A DNA stretch of 64,000 nucleotides. Source: Hygrocybe punicea (taxonomy: Eukaryota; Basidiomycota; Agaricomycetes; Agaricales; Hygrophoraceae). The stretch is from contig OY744472.1 of NCBI GenBank assembly GCA_963556145.1, positions 3,410,001 to 3,474,000 on the forward strand, given 5' to 3'. The first letter of the stretch is position 1. Each line of letters opens with the position of its first letter. Positions 33,940 to 46,800 of the stretch are shown in pieces. The notes beneath the pieces are model-generated. The model searched no databases. It had not been told where the DNA came from and was given only the letters and a program-made list of their open reading frames with translations. The position numbers and the translations under genes were made by a program.

Positions 33940-35251
33940 ACTTGTTTAGTGGGCCAGTGCTGCGCATGGCATGAACGAGTTCTTTTTTTCTCCTCCTCAC
34001 TTTCATCATAGCAACCACTCACCATAGCAACATAAAAAGTAGAAAAAATAAAACTGCATAGCATGTTATTTGCTTCATCATTATGTACTATTCTCAGCTA
34101 AAAAAGAGAGCAACACGTCAACTGTCAAATACAACTGTCTTTAAATAGTATAATAACAATTGACTTACATTTGCTCCACCTTACATCTCCATAACCTTGC
34201 TGCACAACCAATGATAATATGAAGATAGCTAGCTGTGCTTGAGTGGGCTAAAGTTGCATATGGCATGAACAAAGTCTTGTTTCTGTCATTAGATTTTTAT
34301 TCGTATGATTATTATGAACATCGATAAGTGATTTTGCTTGAAATATATAATTGGCATATAATATATACAGCAATATCACATTGAATTATATGTTTTAAGT
34401 AAAAATATCATTATATCATCTGAGTTACACTAATTTCTGCTTATATGGCTGATATTTCTATATATAGTAACAGTGGTCACATGTGACTATGACTCCTGTG
34501 ATCACCTTGAAATTTAGTATATAGGGTGTAAAATTACCTTATATGGTTAGACTGGTCACATGTGACTATCACCATTGCGATCAGCAAAAAATTTGCTATA
34601 CAATATCAGAAATTGCCTTATATGGTTAGAGTGGTCACATGTGACTGTCACATCTGACCCGAAATGATAATATTAGGCAGCAGTTCAATTTTCAGCTGAA
34701 TCTGATAAGAATTAAGGCCAGGATAAATATTTTGAATATAATTGTATTTGTGTAATGAATATGATGAGCAGTATGTGATTTAGCATATATTATGCAAAAT
34801 TACCATATATGGTTAGACTGGTCACATGTGACTGTTACCATTGCGATCAGCAAAAAATTTGGTATATAATATCAAAAAGTACCTTATATGGTTAGACTGG
34901 TCACATGTGACTGTCACACCTTGCCCGAAATGTTTATATTAGTCAGCAGTTCAATTTTCAGCTAATTCCGATGAGAACTGAAGGGTGTATGAATATTTTG
35001 AATATAATTGGGAGGTAATTTGTCTTGTGTAAGAGATCCCATATTTGGATGCTTATGTAAGCCATTCCAAACATGGCCCAGATTTTATGTTACATTCCAA
35101 CATAAGAAGTAGAATCATATCTCTTGCCCCAAAAAAATTTCTCTATAGGCGATGCAAAAACATTAATGAATTAATTAATTAATTAATTACGAACCTTCAC
35201 TGAACCAGGTCTGATAAAGAACGAGTCTTTTAATAAATTAAAAGAACTCGT
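33940..35251 (-). mobile_element. Hairpin-end element, subfamily PA, copy 3
   Basis: Inverted copy of the PA elements at 5802 and 16304. It starts ACTTGTTTAGTGGGCCAGTG, carries the TCACATGTGA repeats at about 34470, 34555, 34635, 34815 and 34900, and ends in the AT-rich hairpin (AAAAGAACTCGT) at 35251. It is inserted in the hAT relic and stops four bases before the start codon of the next gene. Confidence 0.85.
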
Positions 35252-35255
35252 AAAA

Positions 35256-36876
35256 ATGGCAAGATCAATAGCCATGGATGATGTTAATGTTGATCAAACA
35301 GAGGTGAATGGCCCCCAATACCCCACAAACTTTGTTGAGGACAGTGACAATGATGAATCTGACTTGGAGATGGCAGAAGGTAATATTGACAATGGCAACA
35401 TTGATTATATATCGTATTGATAAGTTGCAAAACCTCCAGCGAGCGATAGGGAGAAGGTCTTGGCGGATACAGTTGTGGTCCGTCAACCTGTTTCTAAAGT
35501 AAGAACCATTTCCTTTGAATTTAAATGTTTTCTTTGCTACGTGATTCGGCTATGACAGCTCTCATTCACCATCATCCATTTGACTACCATCTCCCTCCCC
35601 ACTTGGTGTCACTATTGTGAGAAGCACCACATCAAGCTGAAGGATATACCATGCGATGTTATGACCCATTGGAATTCTACTTACAATATGACGATGTTTG
35701 TCCATATAAATATAACATCCAATGATTGAAGGTTTATGTCATACTTTTTTATGTAAAATAAAAGAAAAAAAAGAACTCGTTCATGCCATGCGAAGCACTG
35801 GCCCTCTAAACAAGTAATAATTGGTTTAATCTGATATTATATACTAATGAAATCTTCATTACAGGTCAGATGTTGCTAGTGGTCCTTCGAGAAATTGGCT
35901 CTCAGCGACCTGATATTCAATCTTACGTGACCTCTGTTGTAAAAGAAGCAGTTCGGGACAGGAAAACTGTGCGAGTAAGTGATTAACATCTGTTCATGAT
36001 TGATATAAAATGCATGAATTTTGCAGCCCAATCACCCAGGCAATATGATCCAATTTGGTCAGAATGCTGGACAACGCAACAAAAGAATTTTCGGTCTGGT
36101 TCGAAATCTTTTGTGCAAGAATATTACACCAGATGAGTGTCATGCAAAAGATAGGCGCATTCTTGGTGTATTTGGACTTTCTTGGGCCATATTTCAGTCA
36201 GCATTACCAAAAGCTGTCACTGATGCTTGTGAGACTGCCTTGGAGGAATCTGGCATTCCAACTATGACACATCAAGATGATAAAGAAGGTATGCAAATGT
36301 TTGACCTGCTGAACCATATTACTAAATTTTATATTAGTTCAGGGATATACACTTGATTTTGAGCACGAATCAATTCGTTTTCCTCTGGCAGATCATTCCC
36401 CCTCTGAAGGTTATCTTACAGAAAATTATGCAGCGTATGTTTACCATAAACGTTGTAAATATTGCTAACACATTTTTAAAGAACTGTTCATACTGATCAA
36501 ACTTATTGCAAATATGCAATTGCGTGGAACACATCATATGATACAACAAAATGTCAAGATATCAAATTAAAGCCTGATGGATGTCTTGGAGGCAATTTTG
36601 TAGATGTTTCACTTAAAGTTGTTGTGTGGAATGATGTTGGAACTTTACTAGTGAGTTATTATTATCATTTTTTCAAAGAAATTTTTTTGATGCATTACAA
36701 AGGCTATTCAACCTTCTCACAAACATGGGACAACACTTCCAAGACCTGAACTTGAGAGGCAGGGTATTGCAATTAACTTTGCAACACATATTCTTACCGC
36801 ATATCAGAAAGCTCAGGAAGCAATGGAACAGGGACAGCTTATACAAGTAGATGAGATGAATCATGAATTTGTATAA
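35256..36876 (+). CDS. Intact seven-exon gene, conserved fungal protein of unknown function
   Basis: Seven exons: 35256-35379, 35425-35498, 35870-35974, 36027-36288, 36338-36434, 36482-36650 and 36703-36876. They total 1005 nt with every junction in phase, giving 334 residues. The N-terminus is acidic (EDSDNDESDLEMAE). The middle contains PNHPGNMIQFGQNAGQRNKR. The C-terminal part holds GGNFVDVSLKVVVWND and HKHGTTLPRPELERQG, which I recall as typical of a multi-copy family in mushroom genomes with no known role. No membrane segment or signal peptide. Intron 2 is unusually long (371 nt) and contains a 45-bp end of a PA element (35771-35815). The start codon is four bases from element PA-3, so the promoter, if the gene is expressed, must lie within or be supplied by that element. 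The consistent phase argues for a functional or recently functional gene. Confidence 0.7.
35771..35815 (+). repeat. Solo end of a PA element inside an intron
   Basis: Reads AAGAACTCGTTCATGCCATG and ends CTAAACAAGT at 35815, the same as the right end of PA-1 and PA-2. It forms an inverted pair with the left end of PA-3 at 33940. It lies in intron 2 of the gene at 35256-36876. Confidence 0.8.
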
Positions 36877-37531
36877 AGTGTTTAAAACTTTCAATTTGAA
36901 GTTTGTATAATTTAAAACAAAATCTGCAATAACAAACATTACAAATATAATTAATAATATAAATAAATCATAACATAGGTAGAATGGTCAGATGTGACTG
37001 CTCCACATGCTTAGCAGAATACATATTGAAATCTATTGCTGATGTTGTTAACAGTTATACAAATGTAAAATTAGAGAATGTGTTGGAAATGGTAATCTCA
37101 CCCTGGTATGTAGTTATTTGTTGATCTTAGTCATCTCTTCTATGTCATCATTCCTAACTATATTATGTAGTTCTTTGGTATAGCCAAGGTCCTGCTAAGC
37201 TAGGGCTAATGATGAGCTACCAGCTACAGCTACCTCGAGATTTTAGCTGTAGCAGGCAGCTAAGCTGCAACTAATCATAGTATACTACCAAACATATTCT
37301 ACATAGTATATATTTTATTCATAGTACATTTTAGAGTCAAAATGTATGTTTATGTTGGTGTGGCATATGTCACTTTGTCTGTCACTCGGTCATTACTCAA
37401 CAACAGTAGGCACAACACCTCAATACAAGCTTGGAGGTGAAGACGGCAATGGAAAATAGCTGGGAGGGTGATGCGCCACCTACTGGCCCAGGTATGTGCC
37501 CATATTCTCTTCGCATTGCGTCTACTAAGTT
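36877..37531. other. Intergenic, no gene
   Basis: AT-rich 3' flank with an imperfect inverted repeat around 37230-37270 ('agctacagctacc' and 'ttagctgtagc'). Nothing else recognised. Confidence 0.4.
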
Positions 37532-38039
37532 ACGAGTTCTTCCATTTATGGAAGAATCGTTCTTATCAGTCCAGGATATAGCGCAGTTCGTCAGTAATTA
37601 ATTAATTGATTAATTAATGTTTGAAATCAACCATAGAGCCAAATTCTGCATTTCTGACCGTTTCTTTTTGAAAAAATTCATGAATAAACTAGATTTTTCG
37701 AATTTTGTCCTCAAATATTGTCAGGAATATAGGATTTAATTTGAGCTCATAAGAACTCAAAAACCGCTCCAGTGGATGAGAAAAAGAATTTGTATGACGC
37801 GGAATTTGAGCGAAAAAGGTAGTTGTCACGCTGAGTAACAGGTGAGTTTGCCCCCTCCCGTCGAATTTTTTTGGTTGATCTTTGGTCAGATACCACTGAC
37901 TTAGGTAGGGGCAGGCCCCAAACGATTCCAGCACCCCGTTTCCGACCAAAACGACGAGTCTGAGCAAGGGGAACGGCCACACACGGAATCGGTAAGTCGC
38001 CTCCCCTTGATATATTTTTGTTCACCTTCGCCCGAATAC

Positions 38040-38750
38040 AGCCTGTCCCGCCCCGTTTTCGACCACCCCCAGCCATTCTTCATCCCCCGCACCTCGTTCG
38101 TGTCGAATACGAGCGACCAGGGGGTCTCAGGCCGTCACGTTCCAGCTCTCTGCCCAACCTCAAGCACCTCGTGCTCCGGCTGTTTGCCCAACCACCCCCA
38201 CCCCCGTTTTTTCATTCACCAAGACACCCCCTGCCGGCCCGTTTTCGACCACCACCGTCGAGTCTACACCCCCCGTACTTCGTTTCCCTTGAAAATGAGG
38301 GGTCGGGGGGTCTCAAGACCTCGCGTTCCGGCTGTTTGCCCAACCATCCCCACCCTTTTTCATTCACCAAGACACTCCGTCCCACCCTGTTTTCGACCAC
38401 CCCCGGCCACTATATGCCCCCCGCGACTCGTTTCCGTAGAAATCGAGAGAACGGGGGGTCCGAATCTCTCGCGTGTCCGCCTTCTGTCTCACCAGCCCCC
38501 CCTCACTTTTTTTGACCACCAGGACCACCCCTCCCGCCCCGTTTTCGACCACCCCCGGCCAGCACATGCCCCCCGCGACTCGTTTCCGTAGAAAACGAGA
38601 GGTCGGGGGGTCCGAATCTCTCGCGTTTCCGCCTCCTGCCCAACCAGCCCGCCCCCCACTTTTTTTGATCACTAGGACTGTCCCCCGCCCCATTTTCAAC
38701 CAACCCCGGCCAGTACACATCCCCCGGACCCATTGGGGGTGATTGAGTGC
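38040..38750. repeat. Tandem array, satellite type 1 (C-rich on plus)
   Basis: Four to five ~150-bp units, each with 'cgaccaccccc', 'ccccgnacctcgttt' and 'gtcggggggtc' marks. Orientation relative to the hairpin end is the same as in elements PB-1, PC-1 and PC-2. Confidence 0.85.
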
Positions 38751-39800
38751 AAAATGGTGCGTTCATTCATCCCCGTTGGCCCACACTGACCCCCTCTTTC
38801 CCCATACCCCCCCTACCAGATCTCTACCCCATGACCTCGGACGGCCAATCCCCGCCGTACACACACAGAAGGGACCCATTGGGGATGGTTGAGCACAAAA
38901 TCGAGCGTACGTTCGACCCCGTTGCCTCGCGCTGACCCCACCTTTCCCCATACCCCCCCTTACCAGATCTCTACCCCGGGACCTCGGACGGCCAAACCCC
39001 GCCACACACAGTTGGATGGGACCCAATGGGGTCGGACGAGCGCGAAACCGCGCATTCGTTCGACCCCGTTGGCCCACGCTGGCCCCACCTCTCCTCATAC
39101 CTCCCCCCTCCCAGATCTCTACCCGCGGTCCTCGGATCCCCAAACCCCGCCACATACACACGGATGGGACCAACTGGGGTCGTTTGAGCACGAGATCGCG
39201 CCTCCGTTCAGTCCCATTGCCTCGCACTGCCCCTACCTCTCCTCATACCCCCTACCCTTCCAGATCTCTACCCCCAGGTTTCAGATTGCCATCCCCACCT
39301 CCATGTAGTTATTAGGCTGGATGCTCTGCTCTTTTTGCTTCCACTGGCTGACCACCTCCACCCCATACCACTGTACCATACAATATATTTATTATTATAA
39401 GAAATTGGTTTGGCTAACTCTGACATGGACAAAAATATTATTATCAATAACCAAATGCACATGGTGCTACCAAACCACATGAGGACCAGTCAGGGGGGGC
39501 CCAATGGACCGCAAATATGCCCCCAGAAGTGGTCCGATGCTTCCCCTTGAGTCGTACTGACCCTCTCCTCCTCATGCCCCCATACACCAGATCTCCACCC
39601 CAGGCAGTCGGACGGCCAAACCACACATGGAGTAGTCAGGAGGGACCTAATGGAGTGTTCTGATCACCCCAAAAGTGGTACGATGTTTCCCCTTTTGCCA
39701 TACTGACCCCCTCCTCCTCATGCCCCCCCATACACCAGACCTCTACCCCCCGAAGTCAGACCACCACAACACTTGAGGAGCGGTTGGAGGGGACCCAATG
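38750..39800. repeat. Tandem array, satellite type 2 (~147 bp)
   Basis: 'cagatctctaccc' marks units at about 38817, 38966, 39112, 39264, 39590 and 39737. A 'gatgggaccnantggggtc' box lies in each of the first four. An insertion of unrelated sequence sits at about 39310-39480. Confidence 0.8.
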
Positions 39801-40424
39801 GACTGTAAGTACACCCTCACCCTTTGAGGACTTGATGCTATGACTTTGTCTGATGTCCCTTAAGACGTGTTATATTTGTGTAAAAAAAATTTTTATTTAT
39901 TAAATAGGGACATGCATATATACAACAAATGAGATGGTGTGTGTACTAGCCAGGTGTTGTCAATAGTGCATGGAAGGGGCGTCTTCGTGATGCTTAGACA
40001 GCTAAGACCAAACCAGAAAACAAGTTGACACATCATACAATTATTAGTAAGATTTTCCCATGGTTCACCAAGATTGAAAAACTTTTTTTCTTGACTTCAA
40101 CTAAGTCCCAATGACTTTCAAACGCCTCATCCTACTGCTGCTTCTGTCACTCACATTTCTATCACATCTGAATAGCCCAAAGGTCCCATTTGTCTTCAGA
40201 TTCAACATATTTAAATTGCTAAATTGATTTTTGTTAGTGCTCATCCACCGAAGCTCACATCAATGGCAATCCCAGTATCAATATTTATGGAGTTAGCCAA
40301 TTGCTTCGGGAGGGTTTTGGTCAGTAAACCCAACTACCTCTATATCTACTGAATCTACTGAATCATCCGGTCCATCAGATTGGTTTAATATTACTTGTTG
40401 GGCATATTCAACCAGAATCTGCCT

Positions 40425-40706
40425 GCCCAATTTGTTGGGTTTATTATTTACTCTGCCCAAACAGTTGGGTGTATTGTTTGCTCTGCCCAGACAGTTGGGT
40501 TTATTGTTTGCTCTGCCCAGACAGTTGGGTTTATTGTTTGCTCTGCCCAGACAGTTGGGTTTACTGTCCTCTCTGCCCAGACAGTTGGGTTTATTGTTTG
40601 CTCCACCTAGACAGTTGGGTGTATTGTCCTCTCTGCCCAGACAGTTGGGTATATTGTCTTCTCTGCCCAGACAGTTGGGTGTATTGTTTTCTCTGTCTGG
40701 TCAATA
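40425..40706 (+). repeat. 30-bp minisatellite
   Basis: About ten units of CTGCCCAGACAGTTGGGTTT plus ATTGTTTGCT. Because 30 is divisible by three, the downstream Helitron frame stays open through it and would gain a repeated 'PRQLGLLFAL'-type peptide. I regard this as upstream non-coding sequence. Confidence 0.9.
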
Positions 40707-40887
40707 CAAGGCCATAATATGTTCATTGTTATACCAGTCAATGTATTCTACATCAAATATACTATTCTTGCAGTACAATAAATGTTTCTATGCCACCTTA
40801 TGTGTTGGTATAGTTATCTTACCCTGGCATTTTGCTACTTTAATATTATGGCTGAGCCAAGCAGTGAAGTTATTTAATTCCCATAAT

Positions 40888-43800
40888 ATGGCTATATCAT
40901 CTAGAAGTATTGATGAAAACAATTATATATCTAGAACATATGTAGGTGGTGGCAAAAAACCTGTTTTCACCATGTCTGAGCTTGGATTAAAGTCATCTCC
41001 ACTTGGTCAAGCCAAAGAAGGAAGCTATATATTTAAATCATACATATCTAAGCAGAACCTGGGCTCACAGGATGTTTTCAATGGTTCTCTGGTACTGTTA
41101 GACATTTCACTAGCAGTGTTAGTCAGCAAATTAACCATTGCAAATCTCAAATTAATTGCTACATATCATTCTATCTATTTGACAGCAAACATGAAGCATG
41201 CAGATATTCAAACTAAAATTGTAAATCACAAGTGCATTGACTGTTCTTCTTATGTTTCAGTGTTTGAGTTTACAGATGAGCTAGAGATAGCAAGTCAAAA
41301 GAGTACAGCTAACATTCAAGCTATAAAACGATCACACAATAAAAACATTGACAAATATCACCAGCAGAATATTTATGCTGTTCAGAAATACAATAACAAA
41401 AACATTGAGAAGCATCAGCAACAACATATTGCAGCTGTTCAAAGATATAACCTGAAACATCCTGAGAAGCATCAGCAACAAAATAATGCAGCTGTTCAAA
41501 GATATAAGTCAGAACATCCTAATAAATACCCACAACAGAATCATGCAGCAGTTCAAAAATATTGCTTAGAACATCCAGAGAGACACCAGCAAAAAAACCT
41601 TGCAGCTGTGCAAAGAGCTTCATCTGAGGTTTCAGAGAAACATAAACTTTTTAATCAAAAAGCTGTTCAAACTTTTCGTGATAACAATTTTGACAAATGC
41701 AAGCAGCAAAATCAAATTGCAGCCCAGTCATACAGAGACAAAGTCGAATTTCCTCCTTTCCCTCCATCTCAATCTTTACAACACACTATTATATCAAATT
41801 TTTGTAGAGAAAGCAGTCCTAACAAATTTACAGAAGCAGGTTGTGCAGTTTGTGGACGATTAACAGCCATTCAGGAATTAACAAGACTTTCTTCACTTGA
41901 TTTGGATTTGAATTTGTTAACACAAGCTTCAGCTACTCAACAAGAACGATTTTCAGTTGACAATCCAGTGCAATACATTGATAAGCCTATTTTGATTGAT
42001 AATTCAGATAACATATGCAAATCATGTCACAAGTCATTGAAAAATGGAAAACAACCTCTTCATGCACTTGCAAATGGTCTGTGGATTGGTGATGTGCCAG
42101 TAGCTTTACAAAATCTATCATATGCTGAACAGTTGATGATTGCAAGGGTTAGACACAATAGATGCATTGTCAGAGTCTCTTCAGGCATGCACAAGATGAG
42201 AGCCAATGTAATTACATTTGCAAATCCAGTTCCCAAACTATATGATATTTTGCCACCTCCCGCTGATGAATTAGATGAAGTTCTGGCCTTTATTTACACT
42301 GGTCCATGCAAACCAACCAAGTCTGACTTTGAAAGAACACCTCTGCTTGTTAGGAGAAACAAAGTAGCCAATGCTTTGAATTGGCTAAAGTTAAATCACT
42401 GTGATTACTTTGACTTGGAAATATCGCAAGAGAATTTAAATCAATATCCTGAAAATGATATACCAGTGGTTGTTGATTACCGCCAGTCATTCACCAACAA
42501 AAGTCCAGAATCAACTGCAGTCCATGATATGGAAACTGAAGAAGGAACAGAAACTGGCAAATGTCCATTTGTTGTTCATGGCTTGACTGGTGAGGAATAT
42601 TCAACCAAGAGTGTCAAAGCATTAAAGGCTATTGCTTTGAAACATTTGAAGAGCAACCGCATGGTGCTTGCTATCGGACATGACAAAGATCCACAGTCAA
42701 TCTATGGCAACCCACAGTTATTTCCACAAATGATGCCTTGGCTGTTTCCATATGGACTTGGTGGTATTGGAAATAATATAAAGCAAGGATCTCTGTCTGA
42801 TATTGCACATAAAAGACATTTGTTGATGTATTATGACAAGCGCTTTCAGAGAGACCCACACTTTCCATTGATTGCATTTAATCATGAACAAATCAAACAG
42901 GCAACTACTGGAGGCTACTTGTTGGCTGAGAAAGCAAAATTTGATCAGATATCCCAGAGAATAATGGATCTTGATGTTGGTGTTCTTAATTACATCTCCA
43001 GAAAGATGGAAGATGGTGAACATGTTAAACCTGACACTGATGAAGAAAAGCTTTGTTTCCAGCTGATCAAAGACATTGACCATGTTGGAAGTCATGTACA
43101 AGGATCATTGACAAATAAGAAATATATGAGAAATGAAATCTGGGCACTGATGTCATTTTGTGGGGCCCCATCTTGGTTTATCACCTTTTCACCTGCAGAT
43201 ATCATGCATCCACTATGTTTATATTTTGCTGACACCAAAGAGGAGTTTTCCCCAAACTTGCGAGACTATGATGAGAGATACAGACTTATTGCCCAAAATC
43301 CCGTGGCTGGTGCAAGATTCTTTCATTTTATGGTCAAGTTGTTTATCAAACATGTGCTTGGAGCTGGATCAAATCACTCTGGATATTATGGGGATACAAA
43401 TGCATATTATGGTGCTGCTGAACAGCAAGGACGATTAACTCTTCATATGCATATGATGTTATGGCTCAAAGCATGCTTGTCACCACAAGAGATCAGAGAT
43501 AGAATCATGGATCCTAACTCAGACTTCCAAACAAAATTTGTTGAATATCTTGAAAGTGTTCATATTGGTGAATTTATGACTGGCACAATGGATGAAGTAA
43601 GAGCCAATGTCAATGCTCAATCCATGAAAAAAGATTACAAAGATCCAACTCAAACCTTGCCTGAAATGCCACCTCCTTTGTGCAATGACAAACATGAAGA
43701 CATGGATGATCAATCTGAATGCATTGAATGCAGGAATGTTGAGTCATGGTGGAACCGATTCAGAAACACTGTAGATGATTTGATACTTCACTCCAATGTT

Positions 43801-46800
43801 CATAATTGTGGTAGATACCAGTCTAATGCTGAAAAAGTCAACAGAAAAGACAGACCCACCTGCATGAACAAACATGGAAAATGCAAAGCTAGATTTCCAA
43901 GACCGTTGTTTGAATCCACTCAAGTTGACCCGAAGACCGGTGCACTGAATGTGAAAAAGGGTGAAGCATGGATCAACACATTAACCCCACTTGTAACATT
44001 TCTATTACGCTGCAACTCTGATATCACAAGTCTTCTATCTGGCACAGCCATCAAGGCCATTGTGGCATATATATCTGACTATATAACTAAACCAGGGCTG
44101 AAAACTTATAGCATATTTGATACTATCAGAAGTGTATTTGACAGAAATTCTGAGATGCTTGGTGGATCAATGCAGAGAAAAGAAAAAGCTAGAAAATTAA
44201 TAACACAAATTATCAATACATTAACAGCCAAACTGGAAATAGGTGGACCTATGTCAGCTCTATATTTGCTGGGCAATCCTGATCATTACACCAGCCACAA
44301 ATTTATTCCTGTGTATTGGAAAAATTATGTTAGAGAAGTGTTGAATGCTTGGAAAACAGATGGTGATACAGAAATGTCAAGTGAGCCAGACAGAGTAGTC
44401 CTCCGAAATCAGCAAGGCACTTTGTTGGAACATCAATGGTGCATGATTACATTTACAGACCACAAATGTTTGAGGATGTCAATCTTTATGAATGGATTCA
44501 ATGTGCCAAAAAAGTTAAAATCCAAACCAAAATAGTTCATGATGAAATTCACAGTGAAGATGAATTACTTTTAGAGCCAGCATTACAAGATTCAGCTAAT
44601 GCTTGTAGTTTCAAAGCATCAGCTACTACTCATTGTGAATATGATATTGATTCTGATGATCTCAACATTGATAAGGATAACACATTATTTGACCATGACA
44701 ATGATGATTATGCAGATGAAACAAACAGTATGCACTCTGAAAATATAAAACAAGTATTGTTTCGACAAGATCATCCACTTTATAAAACACATTGCATCGA
44801 CTTCCATGAAGAATATCATTTGGTTCCAAATTTCATTGGCGGTTCACTTCCCAGACGTGACAGAGGAGATAGAGAATATTATTGCACAACCATGTTAATC
44901 TTGTTCAAACCATGGAGATCTGGTCATGACTTGAAATTAGGGGACCAATCTTGGGATGAAGCATTTGATGCTCATGAATTTACAAAAAGACAAATACAAA
45001 TAATGGACCATTTTAATTTGAGATATGAATGCAATGATGCCAGAGATGACTTTTCAGCACAACTCAAGAACGGTGAAATGTTACCAGATGGCACATGCCC
45101 AAACTTTATGACTGGAGACATGATATCACATCTGGATGATGACTACAGTCAAAATGGTGAAGACATAGATTATGCAGTGGATGATCAAGATGGTCAAGAT
45201 GGAGAATATCATCTAAATAAATACACTGACCTTGGAAGTCATGGCAGATTGATCAAAGCACAAATGGAATCTACAGAAAATGTTGTTAGAAATGTTGGTT
45301 GGTTAGATGACTGTCCAGAAGGCAATGTAGCAGTGAACATTAATCCACTTGATGTGGGAGTGTATAAGTCAGCGTCTCAATGGAAATCTGCAGTTCAAGA
45401 CAAAAGACAACAAATTCTTGAAGAACGTAACCAGAATATTCCTTCGAGGTCACATAAGCATGACAAACAATATTCAGACCCCAATGAAAATAATGTGATG
45501 GTTGTTGACCAGTCATACTTTATGCACAATTTCAAAGCAGAGAATGCACAAAGACAGCTTTTGATTGACACTACTGTTCAACAATTCCACTTGAATACAG
45601 AACAAGATAGGGCATTCAGAATTATTGCAAACCATGCTTCATCATGTAGTGAACAACTAAAAATGCATATTGGGGGCATGGCTGGCACAGGAAAATCACA
45701 AGTGATCAAAGCTGTTGTTGATTTTTTTGAAGCTGCAAATGAGTCTTACAAATTTGTTATCCTTGGTCCAACTGGAACATCCGCTGCATTACAGAATGGT
45801 TCCACATATCATTACTTCTTGGGCATTAATCCGAACTCATCTGGTAAAAATGAAGCCACCAACATTGCTCAGCTCAAGGGCAGATTAGAAGGAGTTGACT
45901 ACATATTCATTGATGAGGTTTCAATGATATCTTGTCATGACTTGTATAAAATCAGTGCCAAACTTGCTAAAGCAACAAACATTCATGACCTGCCATTTGG
46001 TGGGATAAACATGATATTTGCTGGAGACTTTGCACAATTGCCACCTGTTGGAGGATCAGCATTGTATAGCGGAACAGTTGGCACAGGCACATTCTGGATT
46101 AACACCATATGCTCAGGAAACCGCTGTTGGCAAAGCGCTTTGGCATCAGGTAACCACTGTTGTTATTCTCAGAGAAAACATGAGACAAAAGACTCAAACT
46201 CCCCAAGATGCAAAGTTCAGAACTGCATTGGTCAATATGCGATATGGAAAGTGTACTCCAAATGACATTATATTTTTGAGAAGCCGAATTGCAGGAAAAA
46301 GACCTGATCAACCTAATGTTGCCTCAAAGAATTTCAGAAATGTGCCAATCATCTGTGGCATTCACTCTCAAAAGGATCAGATCAATTTGCTTGGCTGTGA
46401 AAGATTTGCCAAAGACACAAACCAGAAATTAATCAACTGTTATTCCATTGACAGATGGGGAAAGGAAAAGGATGTATCTATCAGAAATAAATCAAAAGGC
46501 AAATCAAAAGCACTTCATGAATCTGGTGAGATAGACTTTGATACTCAAAGAGAAATATGGAAGGTGCACCATGGTGGAACAGAAAACTTTGCTGGTAAAT
46601 TATCCTTATGTGTTGGAATGCCAGTCATGCTTAGAAACAATGATGCAACTGAACTTTGCATCACCAAGGGACAAGAAGGATTTGTTGTTGGTTGGCAGTC
46701 TTCAAAAGCAGATCATGGAAAGCGTGTACTGGACACATTGTTTGTTGAGCTTCAAAATCCACCAAAGCTTGTGCAGATTCCTTCACTGCCAGACAATGTT

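Larger units (their letters stand above)
37532..40045 (+). mobile_element. Hairpin-end element, subfamily PB, copy 3
   Basis: Starts with the hairpin ACGAGTTCTTCCATTTATGG at 37532, then the PB proximal block (to about 37840), satellite type 1 (38040-38750), satellite type 2 (38750-39800), and a terminal part (39880-40045) that is the inverted match of 3365-3530. It carries both satellite types in one element. No coding sequence. Confidence 0.65.

Noticed and set aside
40432..40887. Start of the Helitron protein at 40432
   Set aside because: The extra 152 residues translate a 30-bp minisatellite and AT-rich flank. The conserved-looking protein begins near ATG 40888.
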